Part shown: positions 1 to 5,780 of the stretch, in pieces
How the letters are laid out: each line of letters opens with the position of its first letter
Position numbering within the stretch: position 1 is the first letter of the stretch
Source of the DNA: Thermoleophilia bacterium UBA5186
GTDB taxonomy: Bacteria; Actinomycetota; Thermoleophilia; Gaiellales; Gaiellaceae
DNA: 7,668 bases
Direction of reading: 5' to 3'
Assembly: GCA_002413095.1 (NCBI GenBank)
Contig: DHWI01000005.1
Span: forward strand, 54,172-61,839
The notes under the pieces: model-generated
Seen by the model: the letters and a program-made list of their open reading frames with translations, nothing else
What the model was told of the DNA's origin: nothing
Databases searched by the model: none
Position numbers and translations under genes: made by a program

Positions 1-724
1 CGTCGGGAAAGTCGACTGGTACGACGAGTGCTCGCAGGTGGCCCGTGCTCGGCAGCCAGTAGGGATCCGTCTTCGGGCCCCATTCGCCGACCCATGGGTC
101 GGGCGCAGCGTGGTTGTCGGCGAATTCGGGCTTGGCGATCGATGGGAAGAAAGAGCCGGGGGTCGGCTGCGGGGGTGCCGGCGACTCGTTGCGCGGCTCG
201 AAGCTGAGCGGAGAGACCTCAGTCCCAGTCTCGCCGTGCAATCCAGAGCCGATCGTCACCTTGACCTTCTGGCCGGCGTCGACGGCGAGTGCGAGCGTGA
301 GGGTCAAGGTCTTGTCCGCCGCGGCGGCGGCAGCGAGCTTCCACGACAATCCGTCCACCGTCACCGCGATCCCGGCCGCTGGATCTGCAGTCACGGCGTG
401 GTCGAACTGCACCGTGATCGTCGTTCCAGCGGCGACTGCATCGGTGACGGCCGGGGGCGCCGGCGGCGGCACCTGACAGGCCGCGGCCGCAACTAGTGCC
501 TTCAGCCGCACCTTTTGCCGCTTGACGAACGCTGCGCGAGCGGCCGGACTCTTGTGGTGCGCGAAATAGGCTGCGCGCTGCTTCTGCAGACCATTGCGGT
601 ATTTCGCAAGTGCCTTCTTGGCGGCCGCCTGCTGGGCTGGCGAACAGTTCGTCCGAGCCGGCGCGGCGGACACGCCGAACGGGAGGAGGACAGCGAGCAG
701 GAGAACGAGGGCTGCGCGTTTCAT
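1..724 (-). CDS. Secreted multidomain protein, probable M6-like metalloprotease (C-terminus beyond window edge)
   Basis: The frame starts at ATG 724..722 and is open to base 1, giving 241 residues without a stop; the C-terminal part is missing. Residues 1-20 are a classical signal peptide: MKR, then a Leu/Val-rich core, then VSA before Ala21. Residues 27-83 are Ala/Lys/Arg-rich, predicted helical, and bounded by Cys27 and Cys83, which may form a disulfide. Residues about 88-178 look like a bacterial Ig/SWM-type beta domain (GTTITVQFDHAV, TVDGLSWKL, KTLTLTLALAVDAGQKVKV). A Pro-rich linker follows. At 230-241 the sequence LRALVVPVDFPD resembles the strand that opens the catalytic domain of M6 (immune-inhibitor-A-like) peptidases. 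The HExxH motif would lie outside the window, so protease activity is inferred from this motif alone. A GGGAAAGAG stretch upstream of the ATG can serve as ribosome binding site. It could instead be another exported enzyme with the same stalk. Confidence 0.8.
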   Translation of the reverse strand, partial: MKRAALVLLLAVLLPFGVSAAPARTNCSPAQQAAAKKALAKYRNGLQKQRAAYFAHHKSPAARAAFVKRQKVRLKALVAAAACQVPPPAPPAVTDAVAAGTTITVQFDHAVTADPAAGIAVTVDGLSWKLAAAAAADKTLTLTLALAVDAGQKVKVTIGSGLHGETGTEVSPLSFEPRNESPAPPQPTPGSFFPSIAKPEFADNHAAPDPWVGEWGPKTDPYWLPSTGHLRALVVPVDFPD

Positions 725-871
725 CGGTGCCGTTCTCTTTCCCGCGCGATCTCGCGAACGCGACCACGCTGTTGTCGAAGACCGCTCTGGCCCCTCATTG
801 CCTACCGCTACTGCGTCGGCGTGTGCCCGTGAATCGAGCGGCAGGCGTCGACCTTGCCGTCCAGAGTCCGC

Positions 872-901
872 ACAATACGCTCGATCCCTTACCGACAGCA
901 A
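872..901 (-). promoter_or_regulatory. Weak candidate promoter for the secreted protein
   Basis: On the minus strand TTGCTG (901..896) is followed after 18 nt by TATTGT (877..872), a partial match to the -35/-10 consensus of housekeeping sigma factors. It lies about 150 nt upstream of the ATG at 724. Matches of this quality are expected by chance, so this is only a candidate. Confidence 0.2.
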
Positions 902-1008
902 CGCTGAGAGTTCCCGGTAATGCGAATGGCGTTGCCAGCACAGGCACCACCGGCGTAGAGTAGAAGCGGTCAGGTACCAGCCCGAACAGCTCTATTAGCT
1001 AGTCCGAG

Positions 1009-1133
1009 GGGTTGTGAAGCTGTCCGGTTAGGTCCATCTCAGAGGACTTGAACCCGCGGGTCGATCTCAATCGTTGTGGTCGATCAGTCCCCGGAGTGCC
1101 TCGGAAGGGTTAGAAAGTTGTCTCAGGAGGTCC
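1009..1133 (+). repeat. Repeat A, 125 bp, paired with repeat C
   Basis: This stretch aligns without gaps to 2658-2782, with 102 of 125 positions identical by hand count. It begins with the shared motif (gggttgtgaag at 1009), and a second diverged copy of that motif (gggttagaaag) starts at 1107, 98 nt later, the same spacing as in repeat C. Inside it is a hairpin: 1026-1035 pairs with 1044-1049 plus 1051-1054, with a bulged G at 1050 and an 8-nt loop (atctcaga). AACCC at 1051-1055 is also an inverted match to GGGTT at 1107-1111. The 23 differences from repeat C fall almost evenly over the three codon positions (9, 6 and 8), which argues against protein coding. The family was not recognised. 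Confidence 0.75.
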
Positions 1134-1191
1134 GTACCGGAGTCCCCGGAAACCGACTTCTCCTCTTCAGGGGCCCTGGCCACGTGTCGCA

Positions 1192-1232
1192 GGTCGCCCC
1201 CCGGCACACCCGGCGCCGACCTCGGGGCGACC
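1192..1232 (-). terminator. Stem-loop beyond the cupin gene, possible terminator without U-tract
   Basis: GGTCGCCCC (1192-1200) and GGGGCGACC (1224-1232) are a perfect 9-bp inverted repeat around a 23-nt loop. It lies 44 nt downstream of the cupin stop codon on the minus strand. No T-run follows on either strand, so it could act as a weak or factor-assisted terminator or simply be a GC-rich hairpin. Confidence 0.3.
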
Positions 1233-1275
1233 GCTTAGCCCGGCGGCCGCCCCGTCCGATCCCCTCCTCCCGTGC

Positions 1276-1746
1276 TCAGAAGGGGCAGTTGCCCGGGCTC
1301 GGCTCGTCGATCCGCCGGGCGAACCCCGCCGGGATGAGCGAGACGACGACCGTGAACAGGTCGACGCTCCCCTCGTTCCGGACGACGTGCAGGTCGCCGC
1401 CGTTGTCGACGAAGCCCGTCCCGGCCTGGACGACGGTCGGCGAGCAACTCGGATCGTCCCCCTTGTAGAACGTCGCCGTTCCGGACTTGACGATCACGAG
1501 GCTGGGCCCGGGATGGCTATGCCAGCCGAACGTTCCGCCGGGGGCGATCGTGTTCTGCAGGACGTAGACGTCCGACGCTCCCTTCGTCCTGATCAGGCCC
1601 GTCCAGTTCTGGATCGGGTTGCCGGGATTGACGTCGGTCTTCGTCTTGGCGTCGATGTCGGTGAAGCGCCCGACGCCGAAGATCTGCGTGGTCACACCCG
1701 CCGCCGGCGTCGCCAGTGCCGGCATGACGACCAGCGCCATGATCAA
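1276..1746 (-). CDS. Small exported single-domain cupin protein
   Basis: The frame encodes 156 residues with a conserved beta-barrel cupin. The first cupin motif is GGTFGWHSHPGPSLVIVKSG, with His76 and His78; the second includes His120 (GGDLHVVRNEG). These histidines are the usual metal ligands. The Glu normally found between the second His and the closing Gly of motif 1 is absent (GPSLVIVKSG), so metal binding may be altered. Residues 1-17 (LIMALVVMPALATPAAG-like) form a hydrophobic export segment ending in Ala-Ala. Two cysteines (101 and 154) could form a disulfide, which fits an exported protein. The start is uncertain: TTG 1746, ATG 1740 or ATG 1725 are possible, none with a good ribosome binding site. 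No enzymatic function can be assigned; small cupins of this kind are usually listed only as cupin-domain proteins. The gene is flanked by repeats A and B. Confidence 0.8.
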   Translation of the reverse strand: MIMALVVMPALATPAAGVTTQIFGVGRFTDIDAKTKTDVNPGNPIQNWTGLIRTKGASDVYVLQNTIAPGGTFGWHSHPGPSLVIVKSGTATFYKGDDPSCSPTVVQAGTGFVDNGGDLHVVRNEGSVDLFTVVVSLIPAGFARRIDEPSPGNCPF

Positions 1747-1875
1747 CCATCGCGAAGGCGGCTCACTTGCCGAGTCTCGAGCGCGCCGACGAGGTCAATT
1801 CGCTACTGCTCGCCTTCCTCAACGAAGGGTGAGCCGCTAACGCTCGGCGAGGAGTGTTCTCAGCGGTTCCGGCGG

Positions 1876-1992
1876 GTTCGAAAGATGCCCAGTCAGGCCC
1901 ATTCACGTGTTGTCAGGACTACAACGAAAAGTCCTGCAAACGCGTGGGTGGTGCTATTCCGATCGCTCTTCGAAGCAGACTGGGCATCGAAC
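1876..1992. repeat. Repeat B, about 117-bp imperfect palindromic element (MITE- or cassette-site-like)
   Basis: The ends are inverted: GTTCGAAAGATGCCCAGTC (1876-1894) opposite GACTGGGCATCGAAC (1978-1992), with 11 contiguous matching bases and then GAAC after a 4-nt gap. The centre folds on its own: CAGGACT (1914-1920) pairs with AGTCCTG (1930-1936) around a 9-nt loop. The stem continues as TTG/CAA and CACGTG/CGCGTG with a single bulged T (1913) and a single bulged A (1940), 16 bp in all. The first ~30 nt match the start of repeat C closely (gggttcgaaagatgcccag versus gggtttgaaagatgcccag), but the rest does not match A or C. No transposase is present. A non-autonomous mobile element or recombination site is the likeliest explanation. 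Confidence 0.6.
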
Positions 1993-2085
1993 TCAGTCTC
2001 TCGTTCTGCCGGTTTGCGTCATCCTCGCCTATACGGGCCGACCTGGAGTCCAAAGCTGGCGCGTCCTTGAAAATCGATGTGGTAT

Positions 2086-2092
2086 GAGAGGG
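2086..2092 (+). promoter_or_regulatory. Ribosome binding site that fixes the DUF1801 start
   Basis: GAGAGGG lies 5 nt before GTG 2098. The in-frame ATG at 2077 lies upstream of this site and has no Shine-Dalgarno sequence of its own, so GTG 2098 is preferred. Confidence 0.6.
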
Positions 2093-2097
2093 ATGTC

Positions 2098-2493
2098 GTG
2101 AAGAAGAGCGTTCCGCAGAAACCCGGGTCCCCGTCTGAGTTGATAGACGCGAGGATCAGGGAGCTGGGCGACTGGCGGGGTGAGACGCTCTCCCGGCTCC
2201 GCACTCTCATCAAGCAAGCCGACCCCGAGGTGGTCGAGGAGTGGAAGTGGAGAGGGACTCCGGTGTGGTCTCACAATGGGATCATCTGCACGGGCGAGAC
2301 CTACAAGAGCGTGGTGAAGATGACCTTCGCCAAGGGCGCGTCGCTGAAAGACCCTTCGGGCCTGTTCAACTCGAGCCTGGAAGGCAACGCCAGGCGCGCC
2401 ATCGATTTTCACGAAGGCGACAAGATTGACGAGAAGGCTCTCAAGGCTCTCGTTCGCTCCGCCGTTGCCCTGAATACATCAAGCAGTGCCTAG
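2098..2493 (+). CDS. DUF1801 (YdhG-like) family protein
   Basis: From GTG 2098 to TAG 2491-2493 the gene encodes 131 residues, the usual size for the family. Features typical of DUF1801 are the N-terminal helical part (IDARIRELGDWRGETLSRLR), the central WKWRGTPVW with GIICTGETYKSVVKMTFAKG (about 50-80), and the C-terminal GLFNSSLEGNARRAIDFHEG with a closing helix (about 88-126). The fold is distantly frataxin-like, but the biochemical role of these proteins is largely unknown. It has no signal peptide or membrane segment, so it is probably cytoplasmic. It is a single-gene unit on the plus strand, convergent with the carbamoyltransferase operon and flanked by repeats B and C. An in-frame ATG at 2077 would add seven residues. 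Confidence 0.85.
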   Translation: MKKSVPQKPGSPSELIDARIRELGDWRGETLSRLRTLIKQADPEVVEEWKWRGTPVWSHNGIICTGETYKSVVKMTFAKGASLKDPSGLFNSSLEGNARRAIDFHEGDKIDEKALKALVRSAVALNTSSSA

Positions 2494-2548
2494 ACGTCTA
2501 CGTGCCGACGCGGCGTGCTGCGCGTGATCGACTCAGCTTCTACCCTGG

Positions 2549-2584
2549 GGGCAGTTTCCTCACCTCGATACGGACCGACTGCCC
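2549..2584 (+). terminator. Weak inverted repeat after DUF1801
   Basis: GGGCAGT (2549-2555) and ACTGCCC (2578-2584) are a perfect 7-bp inverted repeat with a 22-nt loop, 55 nt after the DUF1801 stop. No T-run follows beyond TT, so this is at best a weak terminator. Confidence 0.2.
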
Positions 2585-2657
2585 TTGCGCGTCTTCGCGA
2601 GCCATGAGACCCTAGCTAGGAGGGAGCTGGATCGCGGGCGAAGAGGCCCCTCAGGGG

Positions 2658-2782
2658 GGGTTTGAAAGATGCCCAGTTAGGACCACTTCAGAGGTTTTGA
2701 ACCCGCTCGCCCATCTCAATCGCTGGGGTCGATCAGTCTCCGGAGTGTCTCGGACGGGTTGGAAAGCTGTCTCAGGAGGTGC
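2658..2782 (+). repeat. Repeat C, 125 bp, paired with repeat A
   Basis: Ungapped alignment with 1009-1133 gives 102 of 125 identical bases. The shared motif appears at 2658 (gggtttgaaag) and again at 2756 (gggttggaaag). The internal hairpin of repeat A is kept: 2676-2684 pairs with 2693-2698 plus 2700-2702, with the bulged G at 2699 and the loop acttcaga. One pair changes from T-A in A (1033-1046) to A-T in C (2682-2695), a compensatory change. AACCCG (2700-2705) is an inverted match to CGGGTT (2755-2760). The strand given is arbitrary and only means the same orientation as A. Confidence 0.75.
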
Positions 2783-2796
2783 ATCCGTTGTTTTTG

Positions 2797-2821
2797 AAAC
2801 CTCTGCTCAGCAGAGGTTTTT
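2797..2821 (+). terminator. Strong intrinsic-type terminator between convergent units
   Basis: AAACCTCTGC (2797-2806) and GCAGAGGTTT (2810-2819) form a perfect 10-bp stem with a 3-nt loop, followed by a T-run ending at 2821 on the plus strand. On the minus strand the same hairpin lies 35 nt beyond the last stop of the operon and is followed by TTTC, so it may also stop leftward transcripts, though with a poorer U-tract. It sits 14 nt beyond repeat C. Confidence 0.7.
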
Positions 2822-2855
2822 GCCCAAAGTGCAGAACAAAAAAGAACGGTTCGCG

Positions 2856-2978
2856 TCACCAAAGCGGGTAGACGTTTTCATCCTCCGCCGAGCGCTCCGG
2901 TTTCGTGGGTTGCGCCGTCCTACTTGTTCGCCAGCTTCGGTTGGCGAGGAGGCGGAGGAGTCTGTCCAGGAGCCGCAT
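2856..2978 (-). CDS. 40-aa coupled microprotein with amphipathic N-terminal helix
   Basis: ATG 2978..2976 shares its A with the TGA stop of the SGNH gene (TGATG), a junction typical of translational coupling. The frame runs to TGA at 2856-2858, giving 40 residues. Residues 1-16 (MRLLDRLLRLLANRSW) form a marked amphipathic helix: Leu at 3, 4, 7, 8, 10 and 11 with Arg at 2, 6, 9 and 14, suggesting peripheral membrane binding or docking to a partner. A polar, Pro-containing stretch follows, ending in DENVYPLW. I do not recognise a family. It is the last gene of the carbamoyltransferase operon. It could be a non-functional open frame, but the junction, the patterned helix and its position before the terminator argue for a real gene. 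Confidence 0.55.
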   Translation of the reverse strand: MRLLDRLLRLLANRSWRTSRTAQPTKPERSAEDENVYPLW

Positions 2979-4033
2979 CACGGCAGGAGCTTCAGAATCG
3001 CTTGCGCTGCAAGTTCGTGACCGCGGTCGGTCAGATGAATGCGGTCGGCGAAGCACCAACCGTCGAAGGCAACTCCGCCCAGGTTTACGAACGGGACGTC
3101 GACGCTCGCGCACGCTTCTCGCAGGCGCTCGACGTAGTCGTCCCACGCCGTGGCGAGAACCCCCCTCACCCGCTGCCACCGAGGCCCTGTCGCCTGGTCG
3201 GCCAACTCGAAGAGTTGTCGCTCCTCCGTTGTCGCTGCGCGCGCGCACGCGTCCGCGAACGGCTGCGCGGCGAAGACGACGCGCGTCGCGGGACGGGTGG
3301 CTGCAGCCAGGATCGCGAGGTCGCGCGAGTGCCGCTCGGCGGCTGCGACGAGCGCCTCGCGGCCGTACGCGATTTTCCGGCTGGCCGCCTCCGAGGCCGC
3401 CAGCCGCGCAACCGATCCAGCCGCGCCACGGACAAGCTTCATCCGCCGCGCCGCCTTCACCGCCCACGTTCGGTCTCCCCCATAGGTCAGCTCGACCAGG
3501 GCATTGACGGACCAGCGCGAGAGATGATCGACCGCGCCCTCCCAGAAGAATGGTCCGAACAACTCGTTCCGCCCGATGCTTTGCAGCGAGGCGACTGCGT
3601 TGTTGGCTCCGCTGACGACGACGACGATCTGAGCGTCCCGGACGAAAGGTATGGCCGAGATCAACTCCTGCGTGGAATTGGCGCCCCGCACTCCTAGGTT
3701 CAGGAACGAACTCCCGGTAGGGCCGGCCAGCAGAGACGCGAGCGTATGGCGGTCCGATGTCGCGCCGACGCCGAACGCCACAGAACTCCCGACGAGCAGC
3801 CCACGCCGCCTCTCGGAGTGCCATGTCGTCGAGTCGACCGCGGCCTCGCCGTTGTAGGAAACGCGGAATCCGTTTTCATCGGTCGAGACCACGCTCGAGC
3901 GGATATTCGGGGGGGTGCCGATCGTCACGTACGGCCGGAGCGTGGGCTGTAGGACGTCGTAGGCCTTCATGTGAGGGGAGATCCGGTAACGGTCGATTGT
4001 CGAATCGAGCTCAGCGCTTCGCAACGAGCACAT
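2978..4033 (-). CDS. SGNH/GDSL-type hydrolase-fold protein of the carbamoyltransferase operon
   Basis: The gene encodes 351 residues from ATG 4033. SGNH blocks are visible in order: block I LLVGSSVAFGVGAT with the probable nucleophile Ser84 in a GSS variant of GDS; block II around NLGVRGANS with Gly117; block III VVVVSGANN with Asn144/145; and block V FADRIHLTDRGHE with Asp330 and His333. An N-terminal leader with LRPYVTIG and DENGFR resembles that of glycan-associated SGNH proteins. No clear signal peptide or membrane helix is seen, so location is uncertain. The family includes esterases and acyltransferases acting on glycans and lipids, and a glycan O-acyl group is a reasonable but unproven substrate. 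The gene overlaps the carbamoyltransferase end by 23 nt. A better-spaced start is in-frame TTG 4024, nine bases after GGGAG; at ATG 4033 that site abuts the start. Confidence 0.85.
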   Translation of the reverse strand: MCSLRSAELDSTIDRYRISPHMKAYDVLQPTLRPYVTIGTPPNIRSSVVSTDENGFRVSYNGEAAVDSTTWHSERRRGLLVGSSVAFGVGATSDRHTLASLLAGPTGSSFLNLGVRGANSTQELISAIPFVRDAQIVVVVSGANNAVASLQSIGRNELFGPFFWEGAVDHLSRWSVNALVELTYGGDRTWAVKAARRMKLVRGAAGSVARLAASEAASRKIAYGREALVAAAERHSRDLAILAAATRPATRVVFAAQPFADACARAATTEERQLFELADQATGPRWQRVRGVLATAWDDYVERLREACASVDVPFVNLGGVAFDGWCFADRIHLTDRGHELAAQAILKLLP

Positions 4034-5780
4034 CTCCCATGACTAGGACGTCGAGACCGCTGCGCTTGAACGTCGAAAGCGCGTCAGCGGGCGAGGTCAC
4101 GATGGCCTCGCCACGCAGGTTAAAGGATGTGTTGAGGAGCGCGGGCACCCCCGTGCGTTCCCCGAATCGGCTCACCAGCCCGTGGTAGCGGGGGTTCCAT
4201 TCGCGGCGGACAGTCTGGATGCGCGCCGTCCCGAAGTGGTCGACGGCCGGAACGTCGGCGCGTGCGCTCTCGTGTAGCGGCAGAGCCAAGAGCATGAACC
4301 GCGAGGGATGCTGGGCAGCCGCGACCGGGTCGACGAAGTCGCCCGCACGGTCTTCGAGCACAGAGGGCGCGAACGGCCGAAACGGCTCCCGGAACTTCAC
4401 CTTCTCGTTGACGGTCGCCTTCATCGAGGCGCTGCGAGGGTCGGCGAGAATACTCCGGTTACCAAGTGCGCGCGGCCCCCACTCGAACCGATCTTGGAAC
4501 CAGCCGACGACCCGCCCTCCCGCGAGCATTTCCGCGACCCGATCTAAGAGCGCGTCCTCGTCAAGCCGTTCGTAGTCGACGCCGTCGCGATCGAGCGTTC
4601 CGATCACGTCCTCTTCCGAGAAGGCCTTCCCCCAGTAGGCGTGCTCCATGACGAAGCGGCGGGGACGGCCGAGCACGATGTGCTCGACGTAGAGTGCGGC
4701 CCCCAGAGCGCCGCCCGAGTCGCCCGGAGCGGGCGGGACGAACAGCCGCTCGAACGGCGTCCGCTCGAGCAGGCGGGCGTTCGCGACGCTGTTCAGCCCC
4801 ACGCCGCCTGCAAGGCACAGATTCGCGGAGCCCGTGCGTCTATATGCCTCCATCGCGAGTCCCACGACGACCTCCTCCGTCACGTGCTGCGCGCTCGCTG
4901 CGATGTCCGCGTAAAACTGGTTCTGCTCGAGCTCGAGTCCGCGTGCCCCCGGATGCGTCGCGGCGGTCCGAAACTCGGCGTGCGGATCGCGCGGCGGCGC
5001 GCCGAACAGACGCTCGAAGCGCGGGCTGAAAGGCCGCTTGAGCGAGTGGTGAAACGAGAAGAAGTCGAGGTCGAGCCAGAAGCTGCCGTCGTTATAGATC
5101 TCGATCAGGCGACTAACCTCGTCGACGAACCGCGGTTCGCCGTACCGTGCCATCCCCATCACCTTGTACTCGCCTTCGTTGACCTCGAAGCCGAGGTACG
5201 CGGTGAACGCGGAGTAAAGGAGCCCGAGCGAATGGGGGAACGTGATCGCGCTCTCGAGCGTTAATGAGCTGCCTCCGCCCATCCAGTCCGCGCTGCCGCG
5301 TCCAATCGTTGCGGTCGTCCGCTCGCCGACACCGTCGATCGTGACAACCGCCGACTCCTCGAATGGCGACGAGAAAAGCGCGCTGGCAGCATGCGACAGG
5401 TGGTGGTCAACAAAAAGGATCCGATCGGGCGGCGTACCAAGGCGCTTCGACAGGGTGTCCCTGATCCAAAGCCGCTCGCGGAGCCAGGACGAGAGGGCCC
5501 TGCCGAATAGCTCGCGTGAACGCGGCACGGTCGCAAGCGTCGTGGTCGCGATCCGCTTCAGTTTGACAAGAGGCTTCTCGTAGAACACGACGTAGTCGAG
5601 CGCTTGGCTCTGTAGCCCGCCCTCCGCGAGGCAGAAATCGATTGCCGACGCTGGGAATCGAGAGTCGTGCTTCAGGCGCGTGAAACGCTCTTCTTCGGCC
5701 GCCGCAACCAGAACTCCGTCTCGCAGGAGGGCGGCGGCGGCGTCGTGGAAGTAGCAGGAGACACCAAGTATCGCCGTCAA
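4011..5780 (-). CDS. NodU/CmcH-family O-carbamoyltransferase
   Basis: Enzymes of this family transfer the carbamoyl group of carbamoyl phosphate, via an adenylate, to a hydroxyl of a sugar, antibiotic or toxin. From TTG 5780 the protein has 589 residues, normal for the family. It opens with TAILGVSCYFHDAAAALL. The Kae1/YrdC-like N-terminal domain shows FVDHHLSHAASA (His126, His127, His130), VTIDGVGERTT (149-155), CLAGGVGLNSVANA (322-335) and PGDSGGALGAALY (352-364). The C-terminal domain shows WGPRALGNRSILADPR (434-449), KFREPFRPFAPSVL (462-475) and LLNTSFNLRGE (548-558). All expected motifs are present and the frame is intact. TTG is chosen because it begins the conserved N-terminus and forms a 4-nt TTGA overlap with the upstream gene; an upstream extension of the frame lies over that gene and looks non-coding. 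Neighbours suggest modification of a membrane-linked glycan; the acceptor is unknown. Confidence 0.95.
   Translation of the reverse strand: MTAILGVSCYFHDAAAALLRDGVLVAAAEEERFTRLKHDSRFPASAIDFCLAEGGLQSQALDYVVFYEKPLVKLKRIATTTLATVPRSRELFGRALSSWLRERLWIRDTLSKRLGTPPDRILFVDHHLSHAASALFSSPFEESAVVTIDGVGERTTATIGRGSADWMGGGSSLTLESAITFPHSLGLLYSAFTAYLGFEVNEGEYKVMGMARYGEPRFVDEVSRLIEIYNDGSFWLDLDFFSFHHSLKRPFSPRFERLFGAPPRDPHAEFRTAATHPGARGLELEQNQFYADIAASAQHVTEEVVVGLAMEAYRRTGSANLCLAGGVGLNSVANARLLERTPFERLFVPPAPGDSGGALGAALYVEHIVLGRPRRFVMEHAYWGKAFSEEDVIGTLDRDGVDYERLDEDALLDRVAEMLAGGRVVGWFQDRFEWGPRALGNRSILADPRSASMKATVNEKVKFREPFRPFAPSVLEDRAGDFVDPVAAAQHPSRFMLLALPLHESARADVPAVDHFGTARIQTVRREWNPRYHGLVSRFGERTGVPALLNTSFNLRGEAIVTSPADALSTFKRSGLDVLVMGDVLVAKR

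Larger units (their letters stand above)
725..1275. other. Intergenic region with repeat A and a stem-loop; no gene seen
   Basis: I find no convincing coding frame here. Short open frames exist on both strands but show no recognisable protein and no ribosome binding site. The right half holds repeat A (1009-1133) and a 9-bp inverted repeat (1192-1232). The left part holds only the weak promoter candidate for the gene reading leftward from 724. No tRNA or rRNA was recognised. Confidence 0.5.
1747..2097. other. Intergenic region containing palindromic repeat B
   Basis: This 351-nt stretch separates the divergent cupin and DUF1801 genes. Apart from repeat B (1876-1992) and the ribosome binding site near 2086 it holds no recognised gene. 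It is less GC-rich than the operon to the right: bases 1921-1980 contain 32 G/C of 60. A TATACG at 2030-2035 is not preceded by a -35 match at a suitable distance. Confidence 0.45.
2494..2855. other. Convergent intergenic region with repeat C and a terminator
   Basis: No gene was found between the DUF1801 stop and the stop of the convergent 40-aa frame. The region holds a weak inverted repeat (2549-2584), repeat C (2658-2782) and a strong hairpin (2797-2821). Two short perfect palindromes are also visible: TAGACGTCTA over the DUF1801 stop codon (2491-2500) and CCTAGCTAGG near 2613. Confidence 0.5.

Noticed and set aside
219..767. Minus-strand frame of 182 codons overlapping the secreted protein
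   Set aside because: It is Arg/Pro/Gly-rich and lacks any domain, whereas the other minus frame from ATG 724 has a signal peptide and a recognisable domain order.
1040..1058. tRNA T-arm-like sequence on the minus strand (GGGTTCAAGTCC)
   Set aside because: The flanking bases do not form a 5-bp T stem and no acceptor, D or anticodon arm can be folded around it.
1009..1133. Protein coding through repeats A, B and C in the frame GGG TTN GAA AGN TGY
   Set aside because: The short motif hints at third-position variation, but over 125 bp the A/C differences are spread 9, 6 and 8 over codon positions and repeat A has in-frame stops.
2014..2035. TTGCGT and TATACG as a promoter for DUF1801
   Set aside because: The two elements are only 10 nt apart, too close for a sigma-70-type promoter.
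1009..2782. CRISPR array
   Set aside because: The repeats are too diverged and too far apart (98 nt and about 770-780 nt), genes lie between them, and no cas gene is present.
2856..3824. Minus-strand frame of 322 codons across the SGNH gene
   Set aside because: Most of it is an Arg-rich shadow of the SGNH gene; only its last 40 codons, from ATG 2978, form a plausible separate gene.
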